A DNA stretch of 64,000 nucleotides from Paracoccus haematequi (GCF_900631945.1 NZ_UZWE01000030.1:62001-126000); one strand, 5' to 3'. Shown: positions 52,008 through 61,956, counted from the first letter of the stretch. Notes: a model not told the origin generated them from the letters alone. Program-made: numbers and translations.

Positions 52008-53441
52008 TCAGTCCGCGCTGCTGCGGGCATAGACATCCTCGTATCGGATGATGTCGTCCTCGCCCAGATAGCTGCCGGTCTGCACCTCGATGAGGACCAT
52101 CGGCACCTTGCCGGGGTTCTCCATCCGGTGGACGGCGCCCAGGGGCACATAGATCGACTGGTTTTCCGTGACCAGCGTCACCTTGTCGTCCACTGTGACC
52201 TTGGCCGTTCCCGACACCACGATCCAGTGTTCGGACCGATGCACATGGCTTTGCAGCGACAAGGCCGCGCCGGGCTTCACGACGATGCGCTTGACCTGGA
52301 ATCGGTCGGCCAGGGCCAGCGTCTCGAACCAGCCCCAGGGGCGGTGGTCGCGCGGAAAGGCCGTTGCCTGCTTGCGGCCCTTGGCCTTCAGCGCGCTGAC
52401 GGCATGGCGCACGTCCTGGGCGCGGGATTTGTCGGCCACCAGCACCGCGTCGGCGGTGGCGACCACCATCACGTCGGTCAGCCCGATGCCCACCACCTCC
52501 AGATCCTCGCTGTCCGACCGCAGCAGCACGTCATGGCAGTCGATGGCGGTGGAATGGGCGTCCGTCACCACCCCGTTGTCCGAAGGCGCCTCCAGCAGCG
52601 CCTCGCGCCACACGGCGTCCCAGCCGCCCAGATCCGACCAGCGTTCCGAGAAGCGCACAACGGTCAGGTTGTCGGCCTTTTCCATCACCGCATAGTCGAC
52701 GGACTGGTCCGGCAGGCTGTCCCACGGACCCTTGGCCAGCCGCAGAAAGCCGATGTCGTCCTTGGCCTCGTCCAGGGCGGCCAGGACGGGGGACAGGTAT
52801 TCGGGGGCATGGGCGCGGAACGCATCGATCATCACCCCGGCCTTGAACACGAAAATGCCCGCGTTCCACAGGAAATTTCCCTGCGCCAGCATCTGCGCCG
52901 CCGTCGCCGTGTCGGGCTTTTCCACGAAGCGCGCCAGCGGCTGCGGGCCGTCGCCCTGCCCAGCCAGTTCCAGATAGCCGTATCCGGTTTCGGGCCGATC
53001 CGGGGTGATGCCGAAGGTGACGATCCGGCCTTCGGCGGCCGGTTCGACGCCCTGACGGACGGCGCGGGCAAAGGCGGCGGCATCCGGGATGACGTGATCG
53101 GACGGCGCGACCAGTAGCAGCCCCTCGGGGTCTTTCGAGGCGACCATCAGCGCCGCCACCAGGATCGCAGGCGCCGTGTTGCGCCCCGAAGGCTCGATCA
53201 CGATGGCGCCGGGCTGGATGCCCGCCTGGTCCAGCTGCTCGGCCACGATGAAGCGGAAATCGGCATTCGTCATCACCACCGGATCGGCGAAATCCGGTCC
53301 CGCCAGCCGCAGCGCCGAGGCCTGGAACAGCGTCCGGTCCCCCACCAGAGGCGCGAATTGCTTGGGAAAGCTTTTGCGCGACACCGGCCACAGCCGGGTG
53401 CCCGAACCGCCTGCCATCAGGACGGGGGTGATCTTGGTCAT
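52008..53441 (-). CDS. manC: Mannose-1-phosphate guanylyltransferase / mannose-6-phosphate isomerase
   Basis: This 477-residue bifunctional enzyme has the nucleotidyltransferase signature LMAGGSGTRLWPVSR at the N-terminus and FVEKP in the middle. A cupin isomerase domain sits at the C-terminus (about residues 350-470, 'HRPWGWFETL' and 'QSHVHRSEHWIVVSG'). It makes GDP-mannose for polysaccharide. No exopolysaccharide cluster is adjacent. The terminator and repeat B lie downstream. Confidence 0.94.
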   Translation of the reverse strand: MTKITPVLMAGGSGTRLWPVSRKSFPKQFAPLVGDRTLFQASALRLAGPDFADPVVMTNADFRFIVAEQLDQAGIQPGAIVIEPSGRNTAPAILVAALMVASKDPEGLLLVAPSDHVIPDAAAFARAVRQGVEPAAEGRIVTFGITPDRPETGYGYLELAGQGDGPQPLARFVEKPDTATAAQMLAQGNFLWNAGIFVFKAGVMIDAFRAHAPEYLSPVLAALDEAKDDIGFLRLAKGPWDSLPDQSVDYAVMEKADNLTVVRFSERWSDLGGWDAVWREALLEAPSDNGVVTDAHSTAIDCHDVLLRSDSEDLEVVGIGLTDVMVVATADAVLVADKSRAQDVRHAVSALKAKGRKQATAFPRDHRPWGWFETLALADRFQVKRIVVKPGAALSLQSHVHRSEHWIVVSGTAKVTVDDKVTLVTENQSIYVPLGAVHRMENPGKVPMVLIEVQTGSYLGEDDIIRYEDVYARSSAD

Positions 53442-53517
53442 GGAAGGCTGTCCCTCGAAGGCTGATTTGCGCCAAGGGATAGCCTGCCCGCGCGCGCCGG
53501 AAAAGCCCGCGCGGCGG

Positions 53518-55530
53518 TCAAACCGCGGTTTTCATCGCCTGTCCCGCCACATAGGTCTGCGCGACGGACCGATCGTCGCCCATGATCTGGAGGATGAACA
53601 GTTCCTGCTCCAACGTCTCGGCCCGTTCCATCCGCAGCGCCATCGCCGGGGTTGCGCGGCTGTCCAGAACCACCAGATCGGCCATGCTGCCGGGCGCCAG
53701 GGTGCCGATCCGGTCCTCCATTCCCAAGGCAAGGGCATTGCCACGCGTGATCCAGTGGAAGGCCGACAGCGGCGTCAGCTTCTGGCCGCGCAGTTGCAGG
53801 ATCTTGTAGCCCTCGTTCAGGGTTTGCAGCATCGAATAGCTGGTGCCGCCGCCGACATCGGTGGCGATGCCGCTGACCACGCCCGCCGCGCGCAGCCCGC
53901 CTTCGTCGAACAGCCCCGATCCCAGGAACAGGTTCGAGGTCGGGCAGAACACCGCCCGGCTGCCGGTTTCCGCCATGCGCGCGATCTCTCGCGGGCGCAG
54001 ATGGATGGAATGGCCCAGCAGCAGCCTGTCGGACAGCAGGCCGTGGGTTTCGTAGATGTCCAGATAGTCGCGCGCCTGGGGATAGAGGCTCAGCGTGAAG
54101 TCGATTTCCTCCAGGTTTTCCGACAGATGGGTCTGGACGTGGCAATCGGGATGCTCGCGGACCAGTTGCCCCGCCATAGCCATCTGCTCCGGCGTCGAGG
54201 TGATCGCAAAGCGCGGCGTGATCGCATAACGCTGCCGTCCGGTGCCATGCCAGCGGGCGATCAGCGCCTTGCTGTCGTCATAGCCCCGCTGCGGGGTGTC
54301 CAGCACCGCGTCGGGCGCGTTGCGGTCCATCATCACCTTGCCCGCGACCATGGCCATGTTCCGCGCATGGGCGGCGGAAAACAGCGCCTCGGCCGATTCC
54401 GGGTGGACCGAACAGAAAGCGACGGCGGTGGTGGTGCCGTGACCCGTCAGCAGGTTCAGGAAGGCATCGGCCATGGCGGGGGCGTGGCCCTGCTGGTTGA
54501 AGCGCTCTTCCTCGGGGAAGGTATAGGTGTTCAGCCAGTCCAGAAGCTGGGCGCCCCAGCTGGCGATCACCTGGACCTGCGGGAAATGGATATGCGTGTC
54601 GATGAAGCCCGGCAGGATCAGGTGCGGGCGGTGGTCGATCTCGACCAGGCCCTCGCGCGCCAACGCGGTGTAATCATCAACGGCGAGGATCTTGCCGTCC
54701 TCGATCAGGATGGCGCCGTCCTGGATATAGCGGTGGTTGTCGGCGGTATCGTGGGGGTCGGCGTGGAAGTCGAGGACGCGGCCCCGGATCAGCTGTTGCA
54801 TGGGTATTTTTTTCAAAGAAGAAGCTGCGGTCAGCCGCGTGATCAGTTCGGCGGCGGTGAAGGCGGCGATGACCGCCGGGCGTTTGTCATGGGTGAAGCC
54901 CGCGCCGATGGGGCAGATCAGGGGCGCGGGGTCGATGCCCTTCGCCCTGACGAAGCGGGTGAACTGGGCCCGCTTCGTGGCGCTGCCGATCATGCCGACA
55001 TAGGACAGGTTGCCCCGCGACAGCGCCTCGGCCGCCAGCAGGAAATCCAGCGCATGGTCATGGGTCAGGATCACAACGGCGCTGCCGGGGCGGGCGGCGC
55101 GGATCTCGGCCTCGGGCAAGGGGGTCAACTTTGTAGAGATGCCGGGGGCGGTCTGGGCCAGTTCCTCGGGGCGGCTGTCGATCAGGGTGGCGTCGACCGG
55201 CAAAGGGTGCAGCGCGAGCGCCAAGGCGCGCCCGACATGGCCCGCGCCGAACACCAGCACGTCAGGGTGATCTTCGGGCGTCGGCCCCTGGCGATCCAGA
55301 TGCAGGACCACCCGGCCGCCGCAGCATTGGCCGATCTCTGGCCCCAGGGGGATGTCCATCCCCGCCTCGGCCTCTCCGGCGGCCAGCATCTGCCGCGCGC
55401 GGTCGATGGCCATGTATTCCAGCTGGCCGCCGCCGATGGTGCCCTCGACCGATGCGGGGCCGACGAACATCTCGGCCCCGGCGTCGCGCGGGGTGGATCC
55501 GCGGGCCGATATGACCCGGACGCGGATCAT
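53518..55530 (-). CDS. XdhC-GuaD fusion: xanthine dehydrogenase accessory protein plus guanine deaminase
   Basis: This is one 670-residue frame. Residues 1-243 are XdhC-like ('ISARGSTPRDAGAEM' and 'DVLVFGAGHVGRALALAL', a Rossmann motif), the chaperone that inserts the sulfurated molybdenum cofactor. Residues 244-670, from ATG 54801, are a complete guanine deaminase (metal motif THIHFPQ at its residues 69-75, then SNLFLGSGLF). Normally these are separate genes. The joint, SSLKKIPMQQL, lies in an A-rich run, so the XdhC stop may have been lost. GuaD may also be initiated internally. The ATG overlaps xdhB by four bases; XdhC seems to lack about 15 N-terminal residues. Confidence 0.82.
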   Translation of the reverse strand: MIRVRVISARGSTPRDAGAEMFVGPASVEGTIGGGQLEYMAIDRARQMLAAGEAEAGMDIPLGPEIGQCCGGRVVLHLDRQGPTPEDHPDVLVFGAGHVGRALALALHPLPVDATLIDSRPEELAQTAPGISTKLTPLPEAEIRAARPGSAVVILTHDHALDFLLAAEALSRGNLSYVGMIGSATKRAQFTRFVRAKGIDPAPLICPIGAGFTHDKRPAVIAAFTAAELITRLTAASSLKKIPMQQLIRGRVLDFHADPHDTADNHRYIQDGAILIEDGKILAVDDYTALAREGLVEIDHRPHLILPGFIDTHIHFPQVQVIASWGAQLLDWLNTYTFPEEERFNQQGHAPAMADAFLNLLTGHGTTTAVAFCSVHPESAEALFSAAHARNMAMVAGKVMMDRNAPDAVLDTPQRGYDDSKALIARWHGTGRQRYAITPRFAITSTPEQMAMAGQLVREHPDCHVQTHLSENLEEIDFTLSLYPQARDYLDIYETHGLLSDRLLLGHSIHLRPREIARMAETGSRAVFCPTSNLFLGSGLFDEGGLRAAGVVSGIATDVGGGTSYSMLQTLNEGYKILQLRGQKLTPLSAFHWITRGNALALGMEDRIGTLAPGSMADLVVLDSRATPAMALRMERAETLEQELFILQIMGDDRSVAQTYVAGQAMKTAV

Positions 55531-57833
55531 TTCCGCAGCGCCTCGATCGCCATCAGCACGCGTTCAGGCGTGGCCGGGGCGTCCAGCCGGGGGTGTTCGC
55601 GGTAATCGCTGAACGAGGCCACGGCCATGTTGATCGCCTCGAACACGCTGATGCCCAGCATGAAGGGCGGCTCGCCCACGGCCTTGGACCGCTTGATGCT
55701 GCGTTCGCTGTTTTCCGACCAGTCGGCCAGACGCACGTTGAAGACGCGCGGCCGGTCCGATGCCAGCGGCACCTTGTAGGTGGACGGCGCATGGGTGCGC
55801 AGACGGCCCTTGTCGTCCCACCACAATTCCTCGGTGGTCAGCCAGCCCGCGCCCTGGACGAAAGCACCCTCGACCTGGCCCTTGTCGATGGCGGGGTTCA
55901 GGCTGCGCCCGACATCATGGATCACGTCGGTGCGGTCGATGACGTATTCGCCGGTCAGCGTGTCGACCGAAACCTCGGACACCGCCGCGCCATAGGCGTA
56001 GTAATAGAAGGGCCGGCCCCGTCCGGTCGCCCGGTCCCAGTGGATTTTGGGGGTCTTGTAGAAGCCCGCCGCCGACAGGTGGATCCGCGCCATATAGGCC
56101 GCCGCGATCACCTCGGTGAAGGGGATCTCGTGATCGCCCGCGCGGATATGGCCCGGCACGAAGCGGATTGCGTCCCTGGGCTGCTGCCAGCGTTCTGCCA
56201 CGAAGTCGACCAGCCGCGCCTTGATTTGTTCCGCCGCGTCCAGCGCCGCCATGCCGTTCAGGTCGGTCCCCGAGGACGCGGCGGTGGCCGAGGTGTTGGG
56301 CACCTTTTCGGTGGTCGTCCGGGTGATCTTGATCTGGCCGATGTCGCACTGGAAGGCCTCGGCCACGACCTGGGCGACCTTGGTGTTCAGACCCTGCCCC
56401 ATCTCGCAGCCGCCATGGTTGAGCGCGATGGAGCCGTCGTTATAGACATGGATCAACGCGCCCGCCTGGTTGAACCAGGTCGCGGTGAAGCTGATGCCGA
56501 ACTTCACCGGGGTCAGGGCGATGCCCTTGCGGATCACGCCGCCCTTCGCGTTCCAGTCCAGCACGGCCAGACGACGGGCATGGTAATCGCTGCTCTCCTC
56601 AAGCTCCTGGAAGATGCGGGGCAGGATCTGGTCGGTGACCTCTTGGTGATAGGGGGTCAGCTGGCCGTTCTTATAAAGGTTGCGCTTGCGCACTTCCAGC
56701 GGATCGAGGCCCAGGGCATAGGCGATCTCCTCGACCATGCGTTCCGCGACGATCACCCCCTGCGGCCCGCCGAAACCCCGGAAGGCGGTGTTGCTGACGG
56801 TGTGGGTCTTCATGGGATGGCTGCTGACGCGCACATCCGGGTAGAAATAGGCGTTGTCGCAATGGAACAGCGCGCGATCCGTGACCGGGCCGGACAGATC
56901 CGCCGAAAAGCCGCAGCGGGCATACCAGTCGCCCTGCACCGCCAGGATCTTGCCGTCATCGTCGAAGCCCACCTCGTAATCCACGACGAAATCGTGGCGC
57001 TTGCCGGTGGCGGTCATGTCGTCGTCGCGGTCGGGGCGGATCTTCACCGCGCGGTTCCAGCGTTTCGCGGCGATGGCGGCGACGCAGGAAAACAGGTTCA
57101 TCTGCGTTTCCTTGCCGCCGAAGCCGCCGCCCATCCGCCGCACGTTCACCACCACCGCGTTGTTCCGGCAGCCCAGAACATGAGCCACCATGTGCTGCAC
57201 CTCGGACGGGTGCTGGGTCGAGACGTTGATGGTTACGTCCTCGTCCTCGCCCGGAATGGCCATGGCGATCTGGCCTTCCAGGTAGAAGTGGTCCTGCCCG
57301 CCGATATTGAAGCGGCCCTTGACGCGCCGGGGGGAGGCCGCCATGCCCGCATCGGCATCGCCGCGTTTCAGCGTCAGGGGATCGGTCACATAGCCCATGC
57401 CCGCATCGCGCGCGGCCAGGGGGTCCAGTGCGTGGGGCAGCACGTCATAGCTGATGCGCGCCTTGTGCGCCGCGCGCCGCGCCTGGTCGCGGGTTTCCGC
57501 GATCACGGCAAAGACCGGCTGGCCCCAGAACAGCACCTCGTCCTCGGCGAAGATCGGGTCGTCGTTCTTGCCGTTCGGCGAGACATCGTTGACGCCGGGA
57601 ATGTCCTTGGCGGTCAGGACGCCGACCACGCCGGGCATCGCCAGAGTTTCGTTGAAATCCATGCCGGTGATGCGGCCATGGGCGCATTGCGACAGGCCCA
57701 GATAGGCGTGCAGCAGGCCGTAAGGCTCGACCAGGTCGTCGGTATAGTCGGCGCGGCCGGTGACGTGCTTGATGGCGCTGTCGTGGATGGTGTCCTGATG
57801 CGCCTGTCCGCGGATGGTGGTGTCGTCTTTCAT
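55527..57833 (-). CDS. xdhB: Xanthine dehydrogenase molybdopterin-binding subunit
   Basis: This 768-residue large subunit oxidises hypoxanthine and xanthine. It has 'RMGGGFGGKETQMN', 'FRGFGGPQG' and 'HGGCEMGQGLNTK', the molybdenum-cofactor loops, and a C-terminal 'KAVGEPPFMLG' with the catalytic Glu. It is full length. It is one base apart from xdhA and overlaps xdhC-guaD by four bases. Confidence 0.96.
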   Translation of the reverse strand: MKDDTTIRGQAHQDTIHDSAIKHVTGRADYTDDLVEPYGLLHAYLGLSQCAHGRITGMDFNETLAMPGVVGVLTAKDIPGVNDVSPNGKNDDPIFAEDEVLFWGQPVFAVIAETRDQARRAAHKARISYDVLPHALDPLAARDAGMGYVTDPLTLKRGDADAGMAASPRRVKGRFNIGGQDHFYLEGQIAMAIPGEDEDVTINVSTQHPSEVQHMVAHVLGCRNNAVVVNVRRMGGGFGGKETQMNLFSCVAAIAAKRWNRAVKIRPDRDDDMTATGKRHDFVVDYEVGFDDDGKILAVQGDWYARCGFSADLSGPVTDRALFHCDNAYFYPDVRVSSHPMKTHTVSNTAFRGFGGPQGVIVAERMVEEIAYALGLDPLEVRKRNLYKNGQLTPYHQEVTDQILPRIFQELEESSDYHARRLAVLDWNAKGGVIRKGIALTPVKFGISFTATWFNQAGALIHVYNDGSIALNHGGCEMGQGLNTKVAQVVAEAFQCDIGQIKITRTTTEKVPNTSATAASSGTDLNGMAALDAAEQIKARLVDFVAERWQQPRDAIRFVPGHIRAGDHEIPFTEVIAAAYMARIHLSAAGFYKTPKIHWDRATGRGRPFYYYAYGAAVSEVSVDTLTGEYVIDRTDVIHDVGRSLNPAIDKGQVEGAFVQGAGWLTTEELWWDDKGRLRTHAPSTYKVPLASDRPRVFNVRLADWSENSERSIKRSKAVGEPPFMLGISVFEAINMAVASFSDYREHPRLDAPATPERVLMAIEALRK

Positions 57834-57834
57834 G

Positions 57835-59286
57835 TCACGCTCCTACGGCCTGGGTCAGGCGGACGGGCAGGCCCGGTTCGGATTGCTCCAGCCAGAAGCG
57901 GCGGAACAGGTTGGCGGCCACGGTGCGGCGGTAATCGGCGCTGGCGCGCCAGTCGGACAGCGGCTGGAAGTCGTCGGCCACGGCACGGGCGGCGGCCTCG
58001 AAGGTCTCGCGGGCGAAGGGTTGGCCGGTCAGCGCGGCTTCGGCCCTGGTTGCGCGCTTCGGGATGCCCGCCATGCCACCGAAGGCCACGCGGGCATCCG
58101 TGATGGTGCCATTTTCAACCGTCAGGCAAAAACCGGCGGCGACGGCGGTGATGTCGCTGTCGCGGCGCTTGCTGATCTTGTAGGCGGCGATCCGGGCGTC
58201 CGGGCGGATCGGGATGACGACTTCCTCCACGAATTCGCCGGGCGCGCGGTCCTGACGCCCGTATTCGATGAAATAGTCCTGCAAGGCCACCTCGCGCCGC
58301 GCCCCGCCCTTGCGCAGCACGATCCGTGCGCCAAGCGCGATCAGCAGCGGCGGCGTGTCGCCGATGGGGGATCCGTTGGCGATGTTCGCGCCGATGGTGC
58401 CCATGTTGCGCACCTGCCAGCCGCCGATACGCAGCCAATAATCGTATGCGGCGGGGATATGCTGGCGGATCAGGGGCGCGGCCTCGCTGTAAGTCACGCC
58501 CGCGCCCAGGCGGATTTCGCCATCCTCGACGCGCTTGCCCTTCATCAGGTGGCCGATGAACACGGCGGGGGAAATGTCGCGCATGAACTTCGTGACCCAC
58601 AGGCCCACGTCCGTCGCGCCCGCGATGATCGTGGCCTTCGGCTCGGCCTCCAGCACCGCCGCTAGATCGTCCACATCGGCGGGAATGATGGCGCGTTCGC
58701 TGCCCTTGGACAGTTCGACCCGTTCGCCCGTCATGTCGCGCAGCGTTGCGGCCACCGCCTCGCGTTCGACCGCCAGGGCATCCGCCGCCTGCCCGCCCGC
58801 GCGGCCTGCGGCCAGGGCGGCCTTGATGATCGGCTCATACCCCGTGCAGCGGCAGATGTTGCCCTGAAGCGCCGTTTCGATCTCGGTCACGCCCGCGTCG
58901 GGGTTCGACATCCACAACCCGTACAGCGCCATCACGATTCCGGGCGTGCAGAAGCCGCACTGGCTGCCATGGTATTCCACCATCGCCGCCTGGATCGGAT
59001 GCAGCCCGCCGTCCGGCCCGCGCAGATGTTCCACCGTCACCACATGGCAGCCGTGCAGCGAGGCCAGGAACCGGATGCAGGCGTTCACCGGCTCATAGAC
59101 CAGCCTGTTGTCGGCCAGCCGCCCCACCAGCACCGTGCAGGCGCCGCAATCGCCCTCGGCGCAGCCTTCCTTGGTGCCGGTCAGGCGCCGGTCGATGCGC
59201 AGGAAATCCAGCAGCGTGTCGGACGCCCCGACTGCGGTCAGTTCGACCGGGCGGCCGTTCAGCAAAAAGCGCAGCGCGGGTGTCAT
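57835..59286 (-). CDS. xdhA: Xanthine dehydrogenase small subunit (FeS/FAD)
   Basis: This 483-residue subunit carries two [2Fe-2S] domains ('CAEGDCGACTVLVG', then 'QCGFCTPGIVM' and 'NICRCTGYEPI') and a FAD-binding domain ('ATIIAGATDVGLWV' and 'NMGTIGANIANGSPIGD'). It passes electrons from the molybdenum subunit to NAD+. It is divergent from the LysR gene. It heads a tight xdhA-xdhB-(xdhC-guaD) operon. Confidence 0.96.
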   Translation of the reverse strand: MTPALRFLLNGRPVELTAVGASDTLLDFLRIDRRLTGTKEGCAEGDCGACTVLVGRLADNRLVYEPVNACIRFLASLHGCHVVTVEHLRGPDGGLHPIQAAMVEYHGSQCGFCTPGIVMALYGLWMSNPDAGVTEIETALQGNICRCTGYEPIIKAALAAGRAGGQAADALAVEREAVAATLRDMTGERVELSKGSERAIIPADVDDLAAVLEAEPKATIIAGATDVGLWVTKFMRDISPAVFIGHLMKGKRVEDGEIRLGAGVTYSEAAPLIRQHIPAAYDYWLRIGGWQVRNMGTIGANIANGSPIGDTPPLLIALGARIVLRKGGARREVALQDYFIEYGRQDRAPGEFVEEVVIPIRPDARIAAYKISKRRDSDITAVAAGFCLTVENGTITDARVAFGGMAGIPKRATRAEAALTGQPFARETFEAAARAVADDFQPLSDWRASADYRRTVAANLFRRFWLEQSEPGLPVRLTQAVGA

Positions 59287-59400
59287 GGCGTTCCTTTGTG
59301 GCTGTGGACCCGTAGGAAAAGGTATGGCGAAAATAAATGTTGCGAAATCCGTGCCGACCCGGAAGACTTTACACGAATCCTTGAAAGCGGCCTATCACCC

Positions 59401-60294
59401 ATGTCCTATCTTGAAAGCCTGCGCGTCTTCGTCCGGGTGGTCGAACTGGGGTCGATCACCGCGGGCGGCAGGGATCTGCGGCTTTCCCCGGCAGTTGCGT
59501 CGAATCGCATCAAGGATCTGGAAAACCGCTTCGGCGTCAGGCTGCTGAACCGCACCACCCGCAAGCTGACCCCGACCGAGATCGGCCGCGCCTTCTATGA
59601 CAACGCCCGCCGCGTGATCGACACGCTGGACGAGGCCGAGGCGCTTGTGTCCAGTTTCTCGGGCCGTCCGCAGGGGGTGATCCGCCTGACCGCGCCGCTG
59701 GGCCTGGGGCGGCGGCTGATCGCGCCGCTGATCCCGCCCTTCTGCGCCGAAAACCCCGGCGTGGATTTCCGGCTGCGGCTGTCGGACCGCAACGTCAACA
59801 TCGTGGAAGACGCCATCGACCTGGCCTTCTTCCTGGGTGAACCCACCGATTCGGCGCTGAAATGGCGCAAGATCGCCGATTGTCCGCGCGTCCTGGTGGC
59901 CTCGCCCGATTACCTGGCGCAGCGCGGCACCCCGCAGGTGCCAGAGGATCTGGCGGGCCACAACTGCCTGTTGCTGCGCTATCCGCGCAGCCCGGAATAT
60001 TTCTGGGTGCTTCAGGACGAGGACGGGCCGCGCAAGATGATGGTCGGCGGGCGCTTCGACACCGACGACGGCGACGTGCTGACCGCCTGGGCGCTTGGCG
60101 GCGAAGGCATTGCCAACCGCCCGCTGTACGAGGTCGCGGCGGACCTTCAGGCCGGGCGGCTGATCGAGGTTCTGCCCCGGAACCGCCCCCTGCCCGCCCA
60201 GTTCGGCTGCCTGACCCCGCACCGGCGGTTGCAGGATCCCAAGGTCAGGATGTTCGCGGATTTCGCGGTGCGGGAACTGAAAAAGGTGTTCTGA
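59401..60294 (+). CDS. LysR-type regulator of the purine cluster
   Basis: This 297-residue LysR protein has a helix-turn-helix ('GSITAGGRDLRLSPAVASNR') and a ligand domain ('RLTAPLGLGRRLIAPLIPPF'). ATG 59401 is chosen over a longer frame that would run into xdhA on the other strand. It lies between divergent xdhA and convergent puuD, so it most likely controls the purine genes, perhaps in response to a purine or urate. The effector is inference. Confidence 0.9.
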   Translation: MSYLESLRVFVRVVELGSITAGGRDLRLSPAVASNRIKDLENRFGVRLLNRTTRKLTPTEIGRAFYDNARRVIDTLDEAEALVSSFSGRPQGVIRLTAPLGLGRRLIAPLIPPFCAENPGVDFRLRLSDRNVNIVEDAIDLAFFLGEPTDSALKWRKIADCPRVLVASPDYLAQRGTPQVPEDLAGHNCLLLRYPRSPEYFWVLQDEDGPRKMMVGGRFDTDDGDVLTAWALGGEGIANRPLYEVAADLQAGRLIEVLPRNRPLPAQFGCLTPHRRLQDPKVRMFADFAVRELKKVF

Positions 60295-60301
60295 TGAAAA
60301 C

Positions 60302-60327
60302 GGCCCCTCGCGGGGGCCATGGTTCTT
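60302..60327. terminator. Terminator between the LysR gene and puuD
   Basis: GGCCCC (60302-60307) pairs with GGGGCC (60313-60318), five-base loop. On the plus strand ATGGTTCTTT follows, a weak T-rich tail. It separates the convergent LysR and puuD ends. Confidence 0.6.
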
Positions 60328-60336
60328 TGCGGTCCG

Positions 60337-61599
60337 CTACAGCCCTGCCAGGCTGGCCCCACCCGCCGACCGGAACCAGCGGATAACCTGCGCCCGCTCC
60401 TGCGGTTCCATGAAGCTGACATTGGCGGGGGGCATGGCGTCGGTCAGACCCGCCTGGACATAGATTTCCAGCGCGTGTTTCGCGATGTCCTGCGGCGTTT
60501 CCAGGAACACCCCCTTGGGGGCGTGCAGGATGCCTTCGTACACGGGCTCGCGCGCGTGGCACATGGAACAGCGGCCAAGAACCACGTCACTGACGGCGCC
60601 GAAGCCCTCGGCATCGGCGAATTTCCGTTCGACCGGGGTCATGGCCCGCGCCTCGGCCTGTTCCAGGGTATCCTGGTTCAACCCGGCCGAGGACAGCCAA
60701 ATCACCATGATGAACAGCACCACGGTCACCGCCCAGGTCCACCACAGCATCCCCTTGCGGGCGTGCATGGTGTTGAAGAAATGCCGGATCGTGACCCCCA
60801 TCAGGAAGATCAGCGCCGCGATCAGCCAGTTGTACTGGCTGGCAAAGGCCAGCGGATAGTGGTTCGACAGCATCAGGAAGATGACCGGCAGCGTCAGATA
60901 GTTGTTGTGCGTCGACCGCAGCTTGGCGATCTTGCCGTATTTCGGATCGGGCGCCCGCCCGGCCTTCAGATCCGCCACGACGATCCGCTGGTTCGGCATG
61001 ATGATGAAGAACACGTTGGCGGTCATGATCGTCGCGGTAAACGCCCCCAGATGCAGCAGCGCCGCGCGGCCCGTGAAGACCTGCGTATAGCCCCAGCCCA
61101 TCACCACAAGCGCCACGAACAAAAGCAGCATCAGCACCGTCGGCGTCTCGCCCAGCTTGGACTTGCACAGCGTGTCATAGATCAGCCAGCCAAGCGCCAG
61201 CGACCCGGCCGAAATCAGGATCGCCTGCCAGGTCGCCAGATCCGCCTTGGCGGTGTCGATCAGATATAGGTTCGCCCCGGCCCAATAGGTGACCATCAGC
61301 AGCGCCGCGCCGCTGATCCAGGTCATGTAGCTTTCCCATTTGAACCAGGTCAGATGCTCGGGCATCCGTTCGGGGGCGACCAGGTATTTGTTGATGTGGT
61401 AGAAGCCGCCGCCATGGACCTGCCATTCCTCGCCATGGGCCCCCTTGGGCAGACCCGGCGCCTTGGTCAGGCCCAGGTCGAGCGCCACGAAATAGAAGGA
61501 CGATCCGATCCAGGCAATGGCGGTGATGACATGGGTCCAGCGGATGGCGAAGGCCAGCCATTCCCAGATGACGATATGGTCGGGGATCAGGTGCAGCAT
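60337..61599 (-). CDS. puuD: Urate hydroxylase PuuD (membrane, cytochrome c domain)
   Basis: This 420-residue protein oxidises urate to 5-hydroxyisourate. It has about eight membrane spans, then a C-terminal cytochrome c domain with the haem motif CSMCH at residues 344-348. The N-terminal 'RWTHVITAIAWIGSSFYFVAL' is a PuuD hallmark. Electrons probably enter the respiratory chain, unlike cofactor-free uricase. It is three bases ahead of uraH's stop on the minus strand, in the same transcript. Confidence 0.95.
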   Translation of the reverse strand: MLHLIPDHIVIWEWLAFAIRWTHVITAIAWIGSSFYFVALDLGLTKAPGLPKGAHGEEWQVHGGGFYHINKYLVAPERMPEHLTWFKWESYMTWISGAALLMVTYWAGANLYLIDTAKADLATWQAILISAGSLALGWLIYDTLCKSKLGETPTVLMLLLFVALVVMGWGYTQVFTGRAALLHLGAFTATIMTANVFFIIMPNQRIVVADLKAGRAPDPKYGKIAKLRSTHNNYLTLPVIFLMLSNHYPLAFASQYNWLIAALIFLMGVTIRHFFNTMHARKGMLWWTWAVTVVLFIMVIWLSSAGLNQDTLEQAEARAMTPVERKFADAEGFGAVSDVVLGRCSMCHAREPVYEGILHAPKGVFLETPQDIAKHALEIYVQAGLTDAMPPANVSFMEPQERAQVIRWFRSAGGASLAGL

Positions 61600-61602
61600 G
61601 GC

Positions 61603-61956
61603 TCAGCTTCCCCGATAGGTCGAATAGCCGAAAGGCGATACCAGCAGCGGGACGTGATAGTGGTCGTCCCGCGACATGCCGAAGCGGATCGGAATCACGT
61701 CCAGGAAACGCGGGCTTTCCGGGTCCACCCCGGTCGCGTCCATCCAGGCCCCGGCGTGGAATTCCAGCTCATAGGTGCCGGTCGCGAAATCCGCCTGCGG
61801 CAGGATCTGGCTGTCGGTGCGGCCGTCGTGGTTGGTGCGCAGCCGCGCAAGCTCGGTCCGCTGCCCGCCCTCCAGACGGAACAGCACCACCTCCATCCCT
61901 TCGGCGGGCTTGCCGCGCGCCGTGTCCAGCACATGGGTGGTCAGGTATCCTGGCAT
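61603..61956 (-). CDS. uraH: 5-Hydroxyisourate hydrolase
   Basis: This 117-residue transthyretin-like enzyme hydrolyses 5-hydroxyisourate to OHCU. It starts 'MPGYLTTHVLDTARGKPAEG' and ends with the C-terminal signature YRGS, both diagnostic. ATGs at 61956 and 61959 follow GAGGGGAGGG; the first gives the longer spacer. It sits directly upstream of puuD. The next enzymes, OHCU decarboxylase and allantoinase, are not in the window. Confidence 0.94.
   Translation of the reverse strand: MPGYLTTHVLDTARGKPAEGMEVVLFRLEGGQRTELARLRTNHDGRTDSQILPQADFATGTYELEFHAGAWMDATGVDPESPRFLDVIPIRFGMSRDDHYHVPLLVSPFGYSTYRGS

Noticed and set aside
55593-58103. Plus-strand open frame of 836 codons over xdhB
   Set aside because: It is antisense to xdhB, which has complete cofactor motifs; His- and Arg-rich translation is typical of such shadows.
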